Shown here: positions 10,182 through 19,080 of the stretch, in pieces
Layout of the letters: the number at the start of each line of letters is the position of its first letter
How positions within the stretch are numbered: position 1 is the stretch's first letter
Assembly (NCBI RefSeq): GCF_000063445.1
Contig: NC_009464.1
Coordinates: 2,542,001 to 2,606,000, forward strand
Direction of reading: 5' to 3'
Length of the DNA: 64,000 nt
Source: Methanocella arvoryzae MRE50
Lineage (GTDB): Archaea > Halobacteriota > Methanocellia > Methanocellales > Methanocellaceae
Program-made: the position numbers and the translations under genes
The notes under the pieces: generated by a model
Told to the model about the DNA's origin: nothing
What the model saw: only the letters and a program-made list of their open reading frames with translations
The model's database searches: none

Positions 10182-10874
10182 CTATTTTTTCTTCATTATC
10201 CCAAACCGTGTCTTAATTAAATTAACACCCATCGCCGGAATATACTTAAAACTAAACTTGCTCCCCTTATCGTCCTTCCAGACAACCGGCACTTCCCTGA
10301 TAACACACCCGGCATTCTTCATCCGCCAGAGCAGCTCCACGTCGAACTCGAATCCACTACAAACCATCAGCGGCGCCACTTTCTCGACGTACTCCCTCTT
10401 GAAAATCTTCCCGCCGCACTGGGAGTCCTTAATCTTCAACCCGAACAGCAGCCTCGGAAACAGAGTATTAAAAGACTCGCTGGCCAGCCTCCTGATCAGG
10501 TACTGGCTCTCCACAATAATCGCCTCTTTCGACTTCCGATCGGCGATCACGCAGCCGGCGCCCGTCTTCTTCATCTCCTCGATCAGCTTGAGGAACTGGT
10601 CTACCTTCAGCGAGTTATCCGCATCCGTAAACCCGACAATGTCGCCCCGGGCGACCTTGAACCCCTCAAGCACCCCGCCGCCCTTACCTAACCGGTTCGG
10701 GAAAGTCAGAACTTTAGCGTACTTAGCGGCGATCTCCGGCGTCCTGTCCTTGCACCCGTCGCATACGACGATAATCTCAAAATCCCCGGCAGACTTCAAG
10801 CCCTCGCTATAGTCTGCGAGAGTCTTCTCGATCCGGTCTTCTTCGTTGTACGCGGGGACGATGACGCTGATCAA
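10182..10874 (-). CDS. GT2 glycosyltransferase (dolichyl-phosphate-sugar synthase type)
   Basis: A 230-residue family 2 glycosyltransferase with ISVIVPAYNEEDRI at the N-terminus, IIVVCDGCKD, the FTDADNSL metal motif and KDSQCGGKIFKREY. I place the start at TTG 10874, because GAGGT lies five bases upstream and the glycosyltransferase fold begins immediately after; the longer open frame upstream is a shadow of the neighbouring gene. It has no C-terminal membrane helices, unlike the other two GT2 enzymes here, so it is probably a peripheral enzyme like short archaeal dolichyl-phosphate glucose or mannose synthases. It follows the GT4 gene on the same strand. Confidence 0.85.
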   Translation of the reverse strand: MISVIVPAYNEEDRIEKTLADYSEGLKSAGDFEIIVVCDGCKDRTPEIAAKYAKVLTFPNRLGKGGGVLEGFKVARGDIVGFTDADNSLKVDQFLKLIEEMKKTGAGCVIADRKSKEAIIVESQYLIRRLASESFNTLFPRLLFGLKIKDSQCGGKIFKREYVEKVAPLMVCSGFEFDVELLWRMKNAGCVIREVPVVWKDDKGSKFSFKYIPAMGVNLIKTRFGIMKKK

Positions 10875-10911
10875 AGTGATACCTCGGGTGTGGTGATTAT
10901 TTTCCTCTCTT

Positions 10912-12072
10912 CTATTTATAATGATCACTGGCAATACCGTCGCATGCCGGTTTTCCTTCGTAGGCCTGCTCCAGCTTCCCGACGAGCAGATCCCAGTCGT
11001 AGGCTGCAGTTGCGGTGACGCACTCCACCGACATCCTGCTCCTCCCCGGCTCATCGTCCAGAAGTGATACGATCGCTTCGGAGATTTCCTTTGCGTCGAG
11101 CCTGACCACGAGGCCTGTCTGTCCTTCCGCAATCAGGTCAGTCGCATAGTTCTTCTCGCAGTCTACTGTGATCACCGGCAGGCCGCAGGCCATGGCCTCC
11201 AGCGTCGTGATGCTGAACCCCTCCCGGGACGAGGGTAACACGAATAACCGGGCAGCTTTCATCCGGGCCATCAGTTCTCCCTCTTCAAGGAAGCCCGCAA
11301 ACTCCGTTGTGGCTTCAATTCCGAGCTCTCTGGCCAGCTTCTCAAGGCTGTCTCTCTCCGGCCCGTCTCCCAGGATCGAGAGCCTGATAGGTTTTCCAGC
11401 CAGGCTGCAGGCCCGGAGCAGCACGTCTATATGCTTGTCCTTGATGAGCCGGCCGGCGAACAGTACGTCACACTTCTCTGCCGCAGGCGGTATTTCCCGG
11501 ATGTGCCGATAGGGGATACCGTTGGAAACGACTAAAACTTTCTGGCCGGGCAGTCCCGATGATCTCAGCGCATGAGCAGTCCGGTCCGATACGGCAATTA
11601 TGCGATCGGGCATCCGGGCACCCCACTTCTCGATCGTTCGCCCCACAAAGCCTTTTACTCCCCATAGGTACTCGTACCAGTAATCCCCCCAGTACTCGTG
11701 CCAGGTGGCCAGAAAGCGCTTCCCTTTGATCACAGCTATAGCTTTGCAGACGAACAGCGGAAAATATGGGTGCTGGTTGCAGTCGATCACGTCAAACCGC
11801 TCTCTGGCGAGAGGTACAGACAGGCAGATGGCGAACCAGATCGCCTCAAATATCGACCGACGACCGCCGACGTACAGGTCTTTCTTCCCGCAGACGCCGT
11901 GATAAGTGATCCCGCCGATATTCTGGACAGCTCCGCCGTCCCACCACTTCACCCCAAAAACGTGTACCTCGTGGCCTCTGGCCACCAGGCGCCGGGCTAT
12001 CTCGTAAATGCGCTTCTCAGCGCCGCCCTTGACGTACGGGTAGATGACGTCGCTGACGAAGACGATCTTCAT
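10912..12072 (-). CDS. GT4 glycosyltransferase
   Basis: A 386-residue GT-B fold glycosyltransferase. The N-terminal half shows VSDVIYPYVKGGAEKRIYEIA (the acceptor-domain glycine loop). The C-terminal donor domain shows VLFAGRLIKDKHIDVLL, LSILGDGPERDSLE and EGFSITTLEAMACGLPVI with the E-x7-E signature. Such retaining enzymes add mannose, glucose or rhamnose to growing surface glycans from nucleotide sugars. AAAGGAG lies eight bases before ATG 12072. It is the middle gene of a three-glycosyltransferase minus-strand operon. The sugar specificity is unknown. Confidence 0.9.
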   Translation of the reverse strand: MKIVFVSDVIYPYVKGGAEKRIYEIARRLVARGHEVHVFGVKWWDGGAVQNIGGITYHGVCGKKDLYVGGRRSIFEAIWFAICLSVPLARERFDVIDCNQHPYFPLFVCKAIAVIKGKRFLATWHEYWGDYWYEYLWGVKGFVGRTIEKWGARMPDRIIAVSDRTAHALRSSGLPGQKVLVVSNGIPYRHIREIPPAAEKCDVLFAGRLIKDKHIDVLLRACSLAGKPIRLSILGDGPERDSLEKLARELGIEATTEFAGFLEEGELMARMKAARLFVLPSSREGFSITTLEAMACGLPVITVDCEKNYATDLIAEGQTGLVVRLDAKEISEAIVSLLDDEPGRSRMSVECVTATAAYDWDLLVGKLEQAYEGKPACDGIASDHYK

Positions 12073-12090
12073 CCTCCCGGCTCCTTTACC

Positions 12091-13041
12091 CTATCGTCTG
12101 GACCGCAGCGCTACGAGAATGATGTCGGCCAGCAGCCCGAAAAACACTATCTGCAGCCCTGCGAGGAATAGCATGGTGCCGCCTACTACTGAGGCGAACC
12201 TGCTGATGATGCCCGTCTGCAGCCACTCCTGCACGACGAAGGCCCAGGCGATCACGCCGCCGAGCATCAGCAGTCCGCCGATCGGCAGGAAAATGGTGAG
12301 CGGGTTGTAGTCCCGGACCATCCGGATAACCAGGCCCAGGATCAGCGATCCGTCTTTGTATGCCTTGAGCTTCGGAACTCCGACGCGCTGCCTGTATCTG
12401 ATAGGCACTTCTGCGATGCGGATGGACTTTTTCCTTGCGTCAATGATCATCTCGCTGGCGAACGGCATGCCTTCGGATGTGATCTCCATCATTTCCATGG
12501 CAGTGCGGCTCATGGCCCTGAAACCTGACTGGGAGTCGCGCAGCCTCAGTTTGTAGAGCACGTTGATCGTAGCGGTGATCAGGCCGTTTCCCATCCTGTT
12601 GCGGACGTTCATTGCCCCTTCTTCCATGTGGCCGAACCGGTTGCCAAGGACTATGTCCGCGTAGCCGTCCACGATCGGGTCGATGAGGAGGGGTATTTCG
12701 TAAGGATCGTAAGTGTAGTCGCCGTCCATCATGACGACGATATCAGCATCAGGGCTGACGTGCCTGAAACCGAGGAGGTATGCGTTGCCGTAGCCGATCT
12801 GTTCCTGGGTGATCACTCTTGCGCCGGCTTTACGTGCTTTCTTGGGCGTATCGTCAGTGGACTTATCCACTACGATGATTTCAGTGACATAGTGTTTCAG
12901 CGCCTGCCTGGTCTCGTTCACGACCTTGCTGATGGCGGGCTCATTCATCGTGGGTATGATGACCGATACTTTAATGTCCCTTACCTTGCCTGAATCTTCA
13001 GGTTCCGGGTGTACTGTCGTCTGAGTTTGCGACGCCTGCAT
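12091..13041 (-). CDS. GT2 glycosyltransferase with C-terminal membrane domain
   Basis: A 316-residue polyprenyl-phosphate-type glycosyltransferase. The catalytic domain has VSVIIPTMNEP, IIVVDKSTDDTP and MMDGDYTYDP (metal site), followed by RDSQSGFRAMSR and RYRQRVGVPKLKAYKDG. Two hydrophobic helices occupy about 250-310. This resembles archaeal dolichyl-phosphate sugar synthases that prepare membrane-linked donors for glycosylation. GAGGG lies six bases before ATG 13041. It is first in the minus-strand glycosyltransferase operon and ends 18 bases before the GT4 gene. Confidence 0.88.
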   Translation of the reverse strand: MQASQTQTTVHPEPEDSGKVRDIKVSVIIPTMNEPAISKVVNETRQALKHYVTEIIVVDKSTDDTPKKARKAGARVITQEQIGYGNAYLLGFRHVSPDADIVVMMDGDYTYDPYEIPLLIDPIVDGYADIVLGNRFGHMEEGAMNVRNRMGNGLITATINVLYKLRLRDSQSGFRAMSRTAMEMMEITSEGMPFASEMIIDARKKSIRIAEVPIRYRQRVGVPKLKAYKDGSLILGLVIRMVRDYNPLTIFLPIGGLLMLGGVIAWAFVVQEWLQTGIISRFASVVGGTMLFLAGLQIVFFGLLADIILVALRSRR

Positions 13042-13407
13042 GCGATCCCTCGGGGCCAGCGGCCATTGCCACGCCTGTATTCAAAAGATGATCAGTGGGC
13101 AGCCTATAAACTTTACCCTATAGTATAAAAGGGTTTGTAGGTGTGCTGCGCTAATGGCGATCAGAGTTGTTATGTCAGCTCATCTTCCTCGTACTGCGGA
13201 CGTTAGCCCTCCGCATGCACTCTGCCGGCTACTTTCGGCTTAGTATTAACAAATTTGTAAGCCATATTTACAGTCTTTTTAAAGAATTAATGCATAATTT
13301 GCTTATTTTTTTGAAACAGAAAGTTAATTATCTGGCAATTAGAGATTATCGGTTAAATTTCGTTGGCTCCCATTGGCTGGATATGGGAGGAACAGGATGT
13401 ATGGGCA
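13042..13407. promoter_or_regulatory. 366-base divergent intergenic region
   Basis: The stretch lies between the glycosyltransferase operon and the chemoreceptor gene. It contains CTATAAACTTTACC near 13105, a TATA-like element for the leftward operon. An AT-rich tract (13235-13350) probably drives the rightward gene. No ORF, tRNA or clear repeat is visible. Confidence 0.35.
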
Positions 13408-15363
13408 ATGTTAACCTCTATCATGGCAATAATGACAGGCGGCATAAGCCGTAATGGCGCTGGCAGGATGAATAGCGCCTACTATGAAAAGATCCTTTCC
13501 TACATCCCCGATCCTATCATGGTCAGGGATGCAGATCGGAACATCATTTACGCGAACAAAGCTGCTTTTGCGCTTACCGGCAGGGGGGAACACGAAGGGT
13601 TCAAGTGCGACCGTTTCATGTGTAACAATATCCCTGCAGGGTACTGCGATTCCAGCTGCCCGATAGAAAAAGCCTACCGCTCCGGCCAGAAAGAAGTGAT
13701 TCAGGACGTCAAGCTCAAAAATGCCCACGGCGATGTCATGTATGGCCAGCTCACCGCCATCGTGATGACGGATGATAAAGGCAACTTTGTCGGCGGCATG
13801 GAGATCATCAGAGACACCACTGCCCAGCGGAAAGAGGAACTTGCTGCCAAAGAGCAGGCCGAGCATATCAGGAATCTCATCAAGGAGATCCCGGCCAGCC
13901 TCATCATCTCTGACAACAACCACGTGGTCACCCACGCCAGCAATGGCTTCTCGGCCTTTACCGGCAAGAGCGTCGATGAGATGATCGGCAAGAAGATCAA
14001 AGACGTGCTGGGTGTCAAGTCTGATACTGTGCTGGACATCGTCATCGATACTCATAAGAGCGTCCTAAACGAGGAGCGCAAGATACCGACCGGCAAAGGC
14101 CAGTTCCAGCCAGTCCTCATCTCCGCTATCCCTGTGAAGGACGCAAAGGGCAACTACATCGGCGGCATCGAGCTCATCCAGAATATTCAGGCTCTCAAGG
14201 ATAAGGAAAACGAGATCAAGGCCCAGCTTGAGTACAACAGCCGGATGTCCGCCCGGCTCATCAGCGGCATCGAGGCGATCGCCAGCGGCGACCTGAATGT
14301 AGTCCTGGCTAAAGAGCGGGACGACGATTTCGGCCGGACCATAGACGCCTATAACCACCTGGTCAACGATCTGAAGGCGCTGATCCTCGAGGTAAAAGCA
14401 AACGCCGACGAGACGAGGATTAAGGCTAAGGAAATTGCGGACAGCGCCGAGCAGATGAGCACCAGCATTCAGCAGGTGGCCGCCGCATCCAACGAGATCT
14501 CGCAGGGCTCGGAGAACCTCGCCAGGCTGTCTGAAGAGGCATCCCAGAGAGTGAGGGAAACTAACCTGCTCTTCAAGAAGCTCACGGATAACGCCACTAA
14601 ATCCGCCTCCCTGGCGAACGAAGGGGCAAAGAAAGCCAAGGAAGTGGGCAACGAGGCCGCTAACGTCTCCAGCGGCATGAAGAACATACGCATTGCTGTC
14701 AGCGAGACCACCGAGGTCGTCTCAGGCCTTAACAACGCCGTCAAGGAGATCGGAAAAGTCACCGACACGATCAAGAGCATCGCCGACCAGACGAACCTGC
14801 TCGCCTTGAACGCCGCCATCGAGGCCGCGAGGGCGGGAGAGCATGGCAGAGGCTTTGCCGTCGTGGCCGAAGAGGTCCGCAAGCTTGCCGACGAGTCCAG
14901 AAAGAGCACGGAGCGCATCAACAACCTGATCGAGAATGTGCAGCATGAGACCGACCGGGTCATGCAGTCCATCGACAAGGTCACTGCCGAATCGTCCGAA
15001 GGCGAGCAGGTGATCACCGGCGCGATGACGAAGATCCAGGATGTCGTGGCATCGGTCGACCTGATTAACGCTGTTAGCTCGGAGGTCTCGGACGACGTGA
15101 AGAAGGGCAGTGCTGCGCTTGATTCTATCGCGAAGAGCATAGAATCGGCCGCTGCTACCGCAGAAGAGACCGCCTCGTCGTCCGAAGAGACGAGCGCCGC
15201 CATCGAAGAGCAGACTGCGGCTGTGGAAGAGCTCAACGCCAGCACTCAGGTGCTTAGCGATGTCTCAGAGAATACGTACAAGCTGCTGTCTGAGAAGTTC
15301 AAGATCGAGCTGCCGGCGGGCGCCGGCTCTGCCGGATCGCAAAAGAAGCGGATGCATGCTTAA
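13408..15363 (+). CDS. soluble methyl-accepting chemotaxis protein with two PAS domains
   Basis: About 651 residues. Two PAS domains (roughly 22-145 and 150-265) precede a HAMP-like segment (about 280-330) and a long coiled-coil signalling domain. The latter contains the receptor hairpin tip [20 protein letters not shown] and [15 protein letters not shown]. No transmembrane helix is predicted, so this is a cytoplasmic sensor acting on CheA/CheW. PAS1 carries four cysteines (C67, C72, C80, C84), which could ligate a metal or cluster or sense redox. No chemotaxis kinase gene is in the window. The start is uncertain: I take ATG 13408 after a GGAGG 16 bases upstream; ATG 13468 is an alternative. 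Confidence 0.88.
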   Translation: MLTSIMAIMTGGISRNGAGRMNSAYYEKILSYIPDPIMVRDADRNIIYANKAAFALTGRGEHEGFKCDRFMCNNIPAGYCDSSCPIEKAYRSGQKEVIQDVKLKNAHGDVMYGQLTAIVMTDDKGNFVGGMEIIRDTTAQRKEELAAKEQAEHIRNLIKEIPASLIISDNNHVVTHASNGFSAFTGKSVDEMIGKKIKDVLGVKSDTVLDIVIDTHKSVLNEERKIPTGKGQFQPVLISAIPVKDAKGNYIGGIELIQNIQALKDKENEIKAQLEYNSRMSARLISGIEAIASGDLNVVLAKERDDDFGRTIDAYNHLVNDLKALILEVKANADETRIKAKEIADSAEQMSTSIQQVAAASNEISQGSENLARLSEEASQRVRETNLLFKKLTDNATKSASLANEGAKKAKEVGNEAANVSSGMKNIRIAVSETTEVVSGLNNAVKEIGKVTDTIKSIADQTNLLALNAAIEAARAGEHGRGFAVVAEEVRKLADESRKSTERINNLIENVQHETDRVMQSIDKVTAESSEGEQVITGAMTKIQDVVASVDLINAVSSEVSDDVKKGSAALDSIAKSIESAAATAEETASSSEETSAAIEEQTAAVEELNASTQVLSDVSENTYKLLSEKFKIELPAGAGSAGSQKKRMHA

Positions 15364-15424
15364 GGGGCTGTTAAACCCCTTTAAGGGGCTGTTAAGCCAC
15401 TTTAAGGGGCTGTAAAGCCCCTCC
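15362..15424 (+). repeat. three tandem 21-base hairpin repeats
   Basis: Three direct 21-base units start at 15362, 15383 and 15404, each beginning AAGGGGCTGT. Unit 1 forms AAGGGG/CCCCTT. Unit 3 forms a perfect GGGGCT-GTAA-AGCCCC stem with a GNRA-type tetraloop. Unit 2 is imperfect. They begin inside the chemoreceptor stop codon and may act as a transcription terminator or mRNA 3' stabiliser. Confidence 0.6.
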
Positions 15425-15443
15425 ACTTTCTTAAAAAGTCTTA

Positions 15444-15459
15444 AAGCCGAATCAGGCTT
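15444..15459 (-). terminator. hairpin terminator of the rubrerythrin operon
   Basis: AAGCC (15444-15448) pairs with GGCTT (15455-15459) around a six-base loop. On the minus strand a T-rich run follows. The hairpin abuts the stop codon of the ferritin-like gene. Confidence 0.45.
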
Positions 15460-15830
15460 CAGATGCTTTTGAGGAAACCCTCAAGGCCAGACCTGTGCCT
15501 GTTCTCGTCTCTCGACGCGGCATCGAAGAACGTGGCGGCCTCCTGGTTTCCCTCTTCCCTGGCGATCCTCGCGGCGTCGGCTTTTTCTTTGGTAGCCATA
15601 GTCTCGCCCTGGTGCATCATCTCCAGGTTGGCCTTTGTGTCGCCGATCTTGCCCAGCATCGTCGCCACTTCGCAGGCGTGCCCCGCCTCTTCCCAGGCCA
15701 GCTGTTTCAGGTACATGGCGATATCCGCCCGGCCTTCCAGCTCTGCTTTCTTCGCCATAGCTAGGTACAGGCCTACTTCCATTGTCTCTCCCTTAAACGT
15801 TGCTTCCATAATATTAGTGAGCTTGCTCAT
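15459..15830 (-). CDS. rubrerythrin-like ferritin-fold protein without rubredoxin tail
   Basis: A 123-residue four-helix-bundle protein. Acidic and histidine residues in the expected spacing (E15/E18, E47-E48 with H51, E109 with H112) suggest a di-iron site of the rubrerythrin type, used for peroxide reduction. It lacks the C-terminal rubredoxin domain of classical rubrerythrin (about 190 residues). A separate rubredoxin-like gene lies one base upstream (stop, one base, ATG), so the two modules are split but co-transcribed. A peroxidase role is inferred from the family. The operon probably defends against oxidative stress. Confidence 0.82.
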   Translation of the reverse strand: MSKLTNIMEATFKGETMEVGLYLAMAKKAELEGRADIAMYLKQLAWEEAGHACEVATMLGKIGDTKANLEMMHQGETMATKEKADAARIAREEGNQEAATFFDAASRDENRHRSGLEGFLKSI

Positions 15831-15831
15831 G

Positions 15832-15981
15832 TTACTTTCCTCCCTGTATGGCAGCAGGCGATCTGTCTACCGTCACACTGTGCAAAAACTTCCTCGGAGC
15901 GCCGCACTTCCTGCAGAGATGCGGCCTTATTGCAGCCTTGTTTACGAAGCCGCACTTTTCGCATTTGTACTCGTTGAGCAT
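15832..15981 (-). CDS. 49-residue rubredoxin-like zinc/iron ribbon protein
   Basis: A short gene with four cysteines in two knuckles: YKCEKCGF (C7, C10) and HLCRKCGAP (C23, C26). This spacing matches the rubredoxin-like module found at rubrerythrin termini. ATG 15981 follows AGGTGATAGGT, a good ribosome-binding region, and the stop TAA is separated from the ferritin-like ATG by a single base. It probably supplies electrons to, or forms a complex with, the ferritin-like protein encoded next. A longer overlapping frame on the same strand lacks the cysteine pattern and is rejected. Confidence 0.8.
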   Translation of the reverse strand: MLNEYKCEKCGFVNKAAIRPHLCRKCGAPRKFLHSVTVDRSPAAIQGGK

Positions 15982-16004
15982 ACCTATCACCTGTCTGCGC
16001 AAAT

Positions 16005-16026
16005 TCATTCGTATACATACGAATGA
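16005..16026. promoter_or_regulatory. 22-base palindrome, probable redox-regulator operator (MsvR-like)
   Basis: Two perfect 10-base arms (16005-16014 and 16017-16026) flank a 2-base centre. The core is TTCGTA-N4-TACGAA, which as I recall matches the palindromes reported for the methanogen redox regulator MsvR. A TATA-like ATAGTTATAT (16060-16051, minus strand) places the transcription start at about 16028, so a bound protein would block initiation of the split rubrerythrin operon. Confidence 0.6.
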
Positions 16027-16131
16027 TTAATGGACTATTGTCTTCTAAGGATATAACTATTTCTATTCACTCGCGTACCCGGGGTATATCCAAAATCCAT
16101 ATATTCTTGAAAAGCTTGAAGTTTAACCAGT

Positions 16132-17046
16132 ATGGACGACTTTACCTCGGCCCTTCGTAGAGGGCTTTCGGGCACCGTGAAAAGCCCGGTGCTTATAGTG
16201 GCAGGCCTGCTTTCCGGCCTGGTAATGGCAGTTACCCTGATCCAGTACGGCCCCCTGAACAGCGTCGTCAACTCGACTCAGCCAGATTTAATCGAGACTA
16301 TCCTCGTCCTCGGAGTTTCCACTGTACTGCCCATGTTCGCCATGCCTTTTATCCTCGGCGGCGCTCTCGGTTGCGCGGTAGCTCAATCTACGGGTGGCAA
16401 GGCAAGCTGGGGCCTCTTTTTCGAGACCGGCAGAAAGCACTACCTGAACATGCTGATGGCAGGCATCGCCGCCTGGCTGGTCTACTATTTCCTGTCCCTC
16501 CTAATGATAGTCCTTATCATCATGGGCTCCGCATCTCCGCTTTTCATGTTTCTCCTCGTCCTCATCGGCGGCGCCGCCCTGTTCTTCGGCCTCATGTTCA
16601 TCGAGTTCTACGACATCTCCATCGTGGCCGGCAAAGTGGACTTCATCAGGTCTTTCGGGGAGAGCATCGGCTTTGTCAGAAAACACGTGGCCATCGTCAT
16701 ACCCTTCTTTATCATTGTCGTGGCACTAAAAACGCTGGTGCAGCTGCCGCTGCTGACCGCCTACCTGCTGAAAGGCATCTCCATCATCGCGGCAAACCTC
16801 ACCTACTACGACAATGGTACGGTTAATTCCACTCTCCTAAACGAGACTGTCAACTCCACCACGGCTGCCCTGCAAACCATCAGCTTCAGCGCCCCATCGC
16901 TCCTTGCTATCATGCTGCTGCAGGGGCTGGTACAGTCCATCGTATTCGCCTTCCTCATATCCTGCAAGGCCGAATTCTACCAGTGGGCGAAGAATATTAA
17001 GAAGATCACCGACTTCGACTACGACTTCTCTGCCGATCGGCAGTAA
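16132..17046 (+). CDS. polytopic membrane protein of unknown function
   Basis: A 304-residue protein with about six hydrophobic segments, including long glycine-rich helices (LIVAGLLSGLVMAVTLI; FVTAF-type spans around 120-160 and 240-280). The soluble loops contain FETGRKHYLNML and DFIRSFGESIGFVRKH, resembling the large archaeal families of uncharacterised membrane proteins with internally repeated helix pairs. No catalytic motif is visible. It is probably monocistronic, with an ATG at 16132 shortly after AT-rich promoter-like DNA. Function unknown; transport or membrane organisation are guesses. Confidence 0.75.
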   Translation: MDDFTSALRRGLSGTVKSPVLIVAGLLSGLVMAVTLIQYGPLNSVVNSTQPDLIETILVLGVSTVLPMFAMPFILGGALGCAVAQSTGGKASWGLFFETGRKHYLNMLMAGIAAWLVYYFLSLLMIVLIIMGSASPLFMFLLVLIGGAALFFGLMFIEFYDISIVAGKVDFIRSFGESIGFVRKHVAIVIPFFIIVVALKTLVQLPLLTAYLLKGISIIAANLTYYDNGTVNSTLLNETVNSTTAALQTISFSAPSLLAIMLLQGLVQSIVFAFLISCKAEFYQWAKNIKKITDFDYDFSADRQ

Positions 17047-17145
17047 GAGTATCGGGGTGGGTTGCGAGCGTGCATTACTGCCCGGGCTTTTTCTTTATTT
17101 TTTACCATGCAAACCCTTATATTACCGGTTACAAAACTTATATTC

Positions 17146-17511
17146 ATGGAATTGCAAAAATCTGAACTCGCAGTCATACTCCTGCTTCTGCTCTCCACCC
17201 TCGCAGTCGGGTTCGTATACCTGGCAGCAACCCCTTCCTCCCTGATCCCCTCGGCTAAGACCAGCCACGATGGATCTGTGACCATAGAGGGAACACTGCT
17301 CCACAAAGAGACCACTTACACGGGCAAGCATGTGCTCATGACGGTCAAAACTATCGACGGCCCAATAGCGGTATTTATCCCTGCCAACAGCGATTGCTAT
17401 AGCACTGCGTCAAAAGTGGAGCCAGGGGCTATACTTCTCATTACCGGTAAAGAGCAAGAATATAATGGGGAGCCAGAGATCGTGGCGAGTGCGATTCAGA
17501 TCAAGCTATGA
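17146..17511 (+). CDS. membrane-anchored OB-fold protein, 3' end at IS boundary
   Basis: A 121-residue protein with one N-terminal hydrophobic helix (about 8-28) followed by a small beta-rich domain (SVTIEGTLLHKET, VLMTVKTIDGPIAVFIP, ILLITGKEQEY) that looks like an exported OB-fold (tRNA_anti-like). ATG 17146 is preferred, with TTATATTACC about 25 bases upstream suggesting a leaderless transcript. The stop codon uses the first base of the IS1634-like element's terminal repeat, so the insertion may have replaced the original C-terminus. The domain looks nearly complete. Function unknown; related domains bind nucleic acid or oligosaccharide. Confidence 0.65.
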   Translation: MELQKSELAVILLLLLSTLAVGFVYLAATPSSLIPSAKTSHDGSVTIEGTLLHKETTYTGKHVLMTVKTIDGPIAVFIPANSDCYSTASKVEPGAILLITGKEQEYNGEPEIVASAIQIKL

Positions 17512-17529
17512 TCCTGAGTTCTCGTGGTT

Positions 17530-19059
17530 TTAGGCGCATAATCCTAGTGGTTTCAGGAGTTCTTTGTGTTTTTTCGTCAATTCGGTGGTCACCTGGGTGC
17601 CGTCTTCAAGTTCTATTTTCTTGATCTTTTCCAGTTCGAACAGCAATGAGTCGATAGTGTATTTTTCGTGGAGGCCGGTGTCTTTCATCATACGGAGCAG
17701 TCTCATTTTCAGGATGAGGCTCAGGAAATTTACGAACAGGAGTCCTTTAAGCGTGCTCTCTTTCTGTATGTTCAGGGGTCTGGCTTCCAGGTCGTTCTTA
17801 AGGATGTCGAATCCTTTTTCGACCAGGTCACGGCTTTTATATGTGCTGAGACATTCATCCCATGACAGGGTATCATTAGTGAAAAGGATGTACAATCCCA
17901 TCTTGTTTACCCGTTGAGCCACAGCATTCTTCTTAATTTTTACCTGGAACCGTCCCTCAACCAGTTTCCATGTGAAGTATTGCGTGTACCCTGCGCAGGT
18001 CTCCTGGAATACGTGGTAGGGTTTCATCCATTTTTTCAGTTCGAAGCGTTCCAGGCGTGCTTTCAGGTCATGCAGCTTCCTGTAGAACGAGTCCTCGTCG
18101 CCATGCTCTTTCCGTAGACTATAGTAACAATAGCCTTTCAAACAGTGTTCTCCCACATCCAACTCTACGCTTTTAACGAACAGGGTTTCTTTACCGTACA
18201 TGTGAAGATTGTTAGGATCATTGATACTACGATGCATCTTGGATACCAGTTGTTTGACAGTTTTCAGTTGATATGTGGCCGGAACCACGAATTTTAAAGT
18301 GCTTTTCATGAGCTCGTCGATATTGCCAGTGCTGAAGAACCCCCGGTCAAGAATGAGAGTACAATCCTGAACACCCATCGCCCTCATCTTCTTAACAGTG
18401 TTAAGAAGAGTGGACACATCTGTAATACTTCCAGGGTAGACGTCATACAGCAGAGGTATCGTCTTCTCTTTATCTATAACCAGGCCCATGTTCACTTGTC
18501 TGATACCAGTATGTTCCCGGTTATACCCATGCTCTAACAACCCGATCTGCCGGGAGTAGCTGGATATGCTGGTAATATCATAGATTAAAGAGCCCTGGGG
18601 TGCATCCCTCTCAATCAATCTCCGGGCGAATTTATCTGGTATGCTGCTCTCCCCGATCATAGACAAGAGTTCGCTGATCCGTGGCCCCGAGAGGTCCAGT
18701 CCCCATTCATTCTGGAGCCATGTAGTCTCATACCATGACGCTGCCTGGTAGAACGGCAAGGGACGGACCACCCGGTTAAAGCTCAACGCTAAAAGCATTC
18801 TGGCCTTCTCATCACTGAGGTACTCGGAGAGGATCTCTTCCAATCCCAGTTTCTTCACCGTATCGAGCAACGGTAAAAACTCACCGTAATGATACGTGTT
18901 CCTCGGAGCCTTAACCTTCTTAACCGGTTTACCATCAACGTTTTTACCAAGATAGCGTGAGCGATGCCGGATCTGTTTTTTCTCCTTATCATAGTATGGC
19001 GTGTCCTCGTACAGGTACTCCTTACCGTTGATCCGTTTAACCCTCACACTACTCTTCAT
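17530..19059 (-). CDS. IS1634-like DDE transposase
   Basis: A 509-residue full-length transposase. The catalytic aspartates are probably in LIYDITSISSYS and CTLILDRGFFS, with the acidic partner in the C-terminal YKSRDLVEKGFDILKNDLE segment, which has the Y-(2)-R-(3)-E-(6)-K signature (YKSRDLVEKGFDILK) typical of IS4-like enzymes. The frame is uninterrupted, so the element may still be active. ATG 19059 overlaps a 22-base palindrome that could limit expression. It fills almost all of the IS, leaving 19 bases to the left terminal repeat. Confidence 0.92.
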   Translation of the reverse strand: MKSSVRVKRINGKEYLYEDTPYYDKEKKQIRHRSRYLGKNVDGKPVKKVKAPRNTYHYGEFLPLLDTVKKLGLEEILSEYLSDEKARMLLALSFNRVVRPLPFYQAASWYETTWLQNEWGLDLSGPRISELLSMIGESSIPDKFARRLIERDAPQGSLIYDITSISSYSRQIGLLEHGYNREHTGIRQVNMGLVIDKEKTIPLLYDVYPGSITDVSTLLNTVKKMRAMGVQDCTLILDRGFFSTGNIDELMKSTLKFVVPATYQLKTVKQLVSKMHRSINDPNNLHMYGKETLFVKSVELDVGEHCLKGYCYYSLRKEHGDEDSFYRKLHDLKARLERFELKKWMKPYHVFQETCAGYTQYFTWKLVEGRFQVKIKKNAVAQRVNKMGLYILFTNDTLSWDECLSTYKSRDLVEKGFDILKNDLEARPLNIQKESTLKGLLFVNFLSLILKMRLLRMMKDTGLHEKYTIDSLLFELEKIKKIELEDGTQVTTELTKKHKELLKPLGLCA

Positions 19060-19080
19060 ATGCGCTTATTTAAGCGCATA
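19059..19080. promoter_or_regulatory. palindrome overlapping the transposase start
   Basis: TATGCGCTTA (19059-19068) and TAAGCGCATA (19071-19080) form perfect 10-base arms around TT. It covers the transposase start codon, so it could be a protein-binding site or a hairpin that restrains translation. Confidence 0.5.

Noticed and set aside
10875-11132. 86-residue N-terminal extension of the GT2 gene
   Set aside because: It overlaps the GT4 gene and lacks glycosyltransferase similarity; TTG 10874 with GAGGT upstream is a better start.
15827-16018. 63-codon frame overlapping the rubredoxin-like gene
   Set aside because: The alternative frame at 15832-15981 has the full two-knuckle cysteine pattern, a ribosome-binding site and correct spacing.
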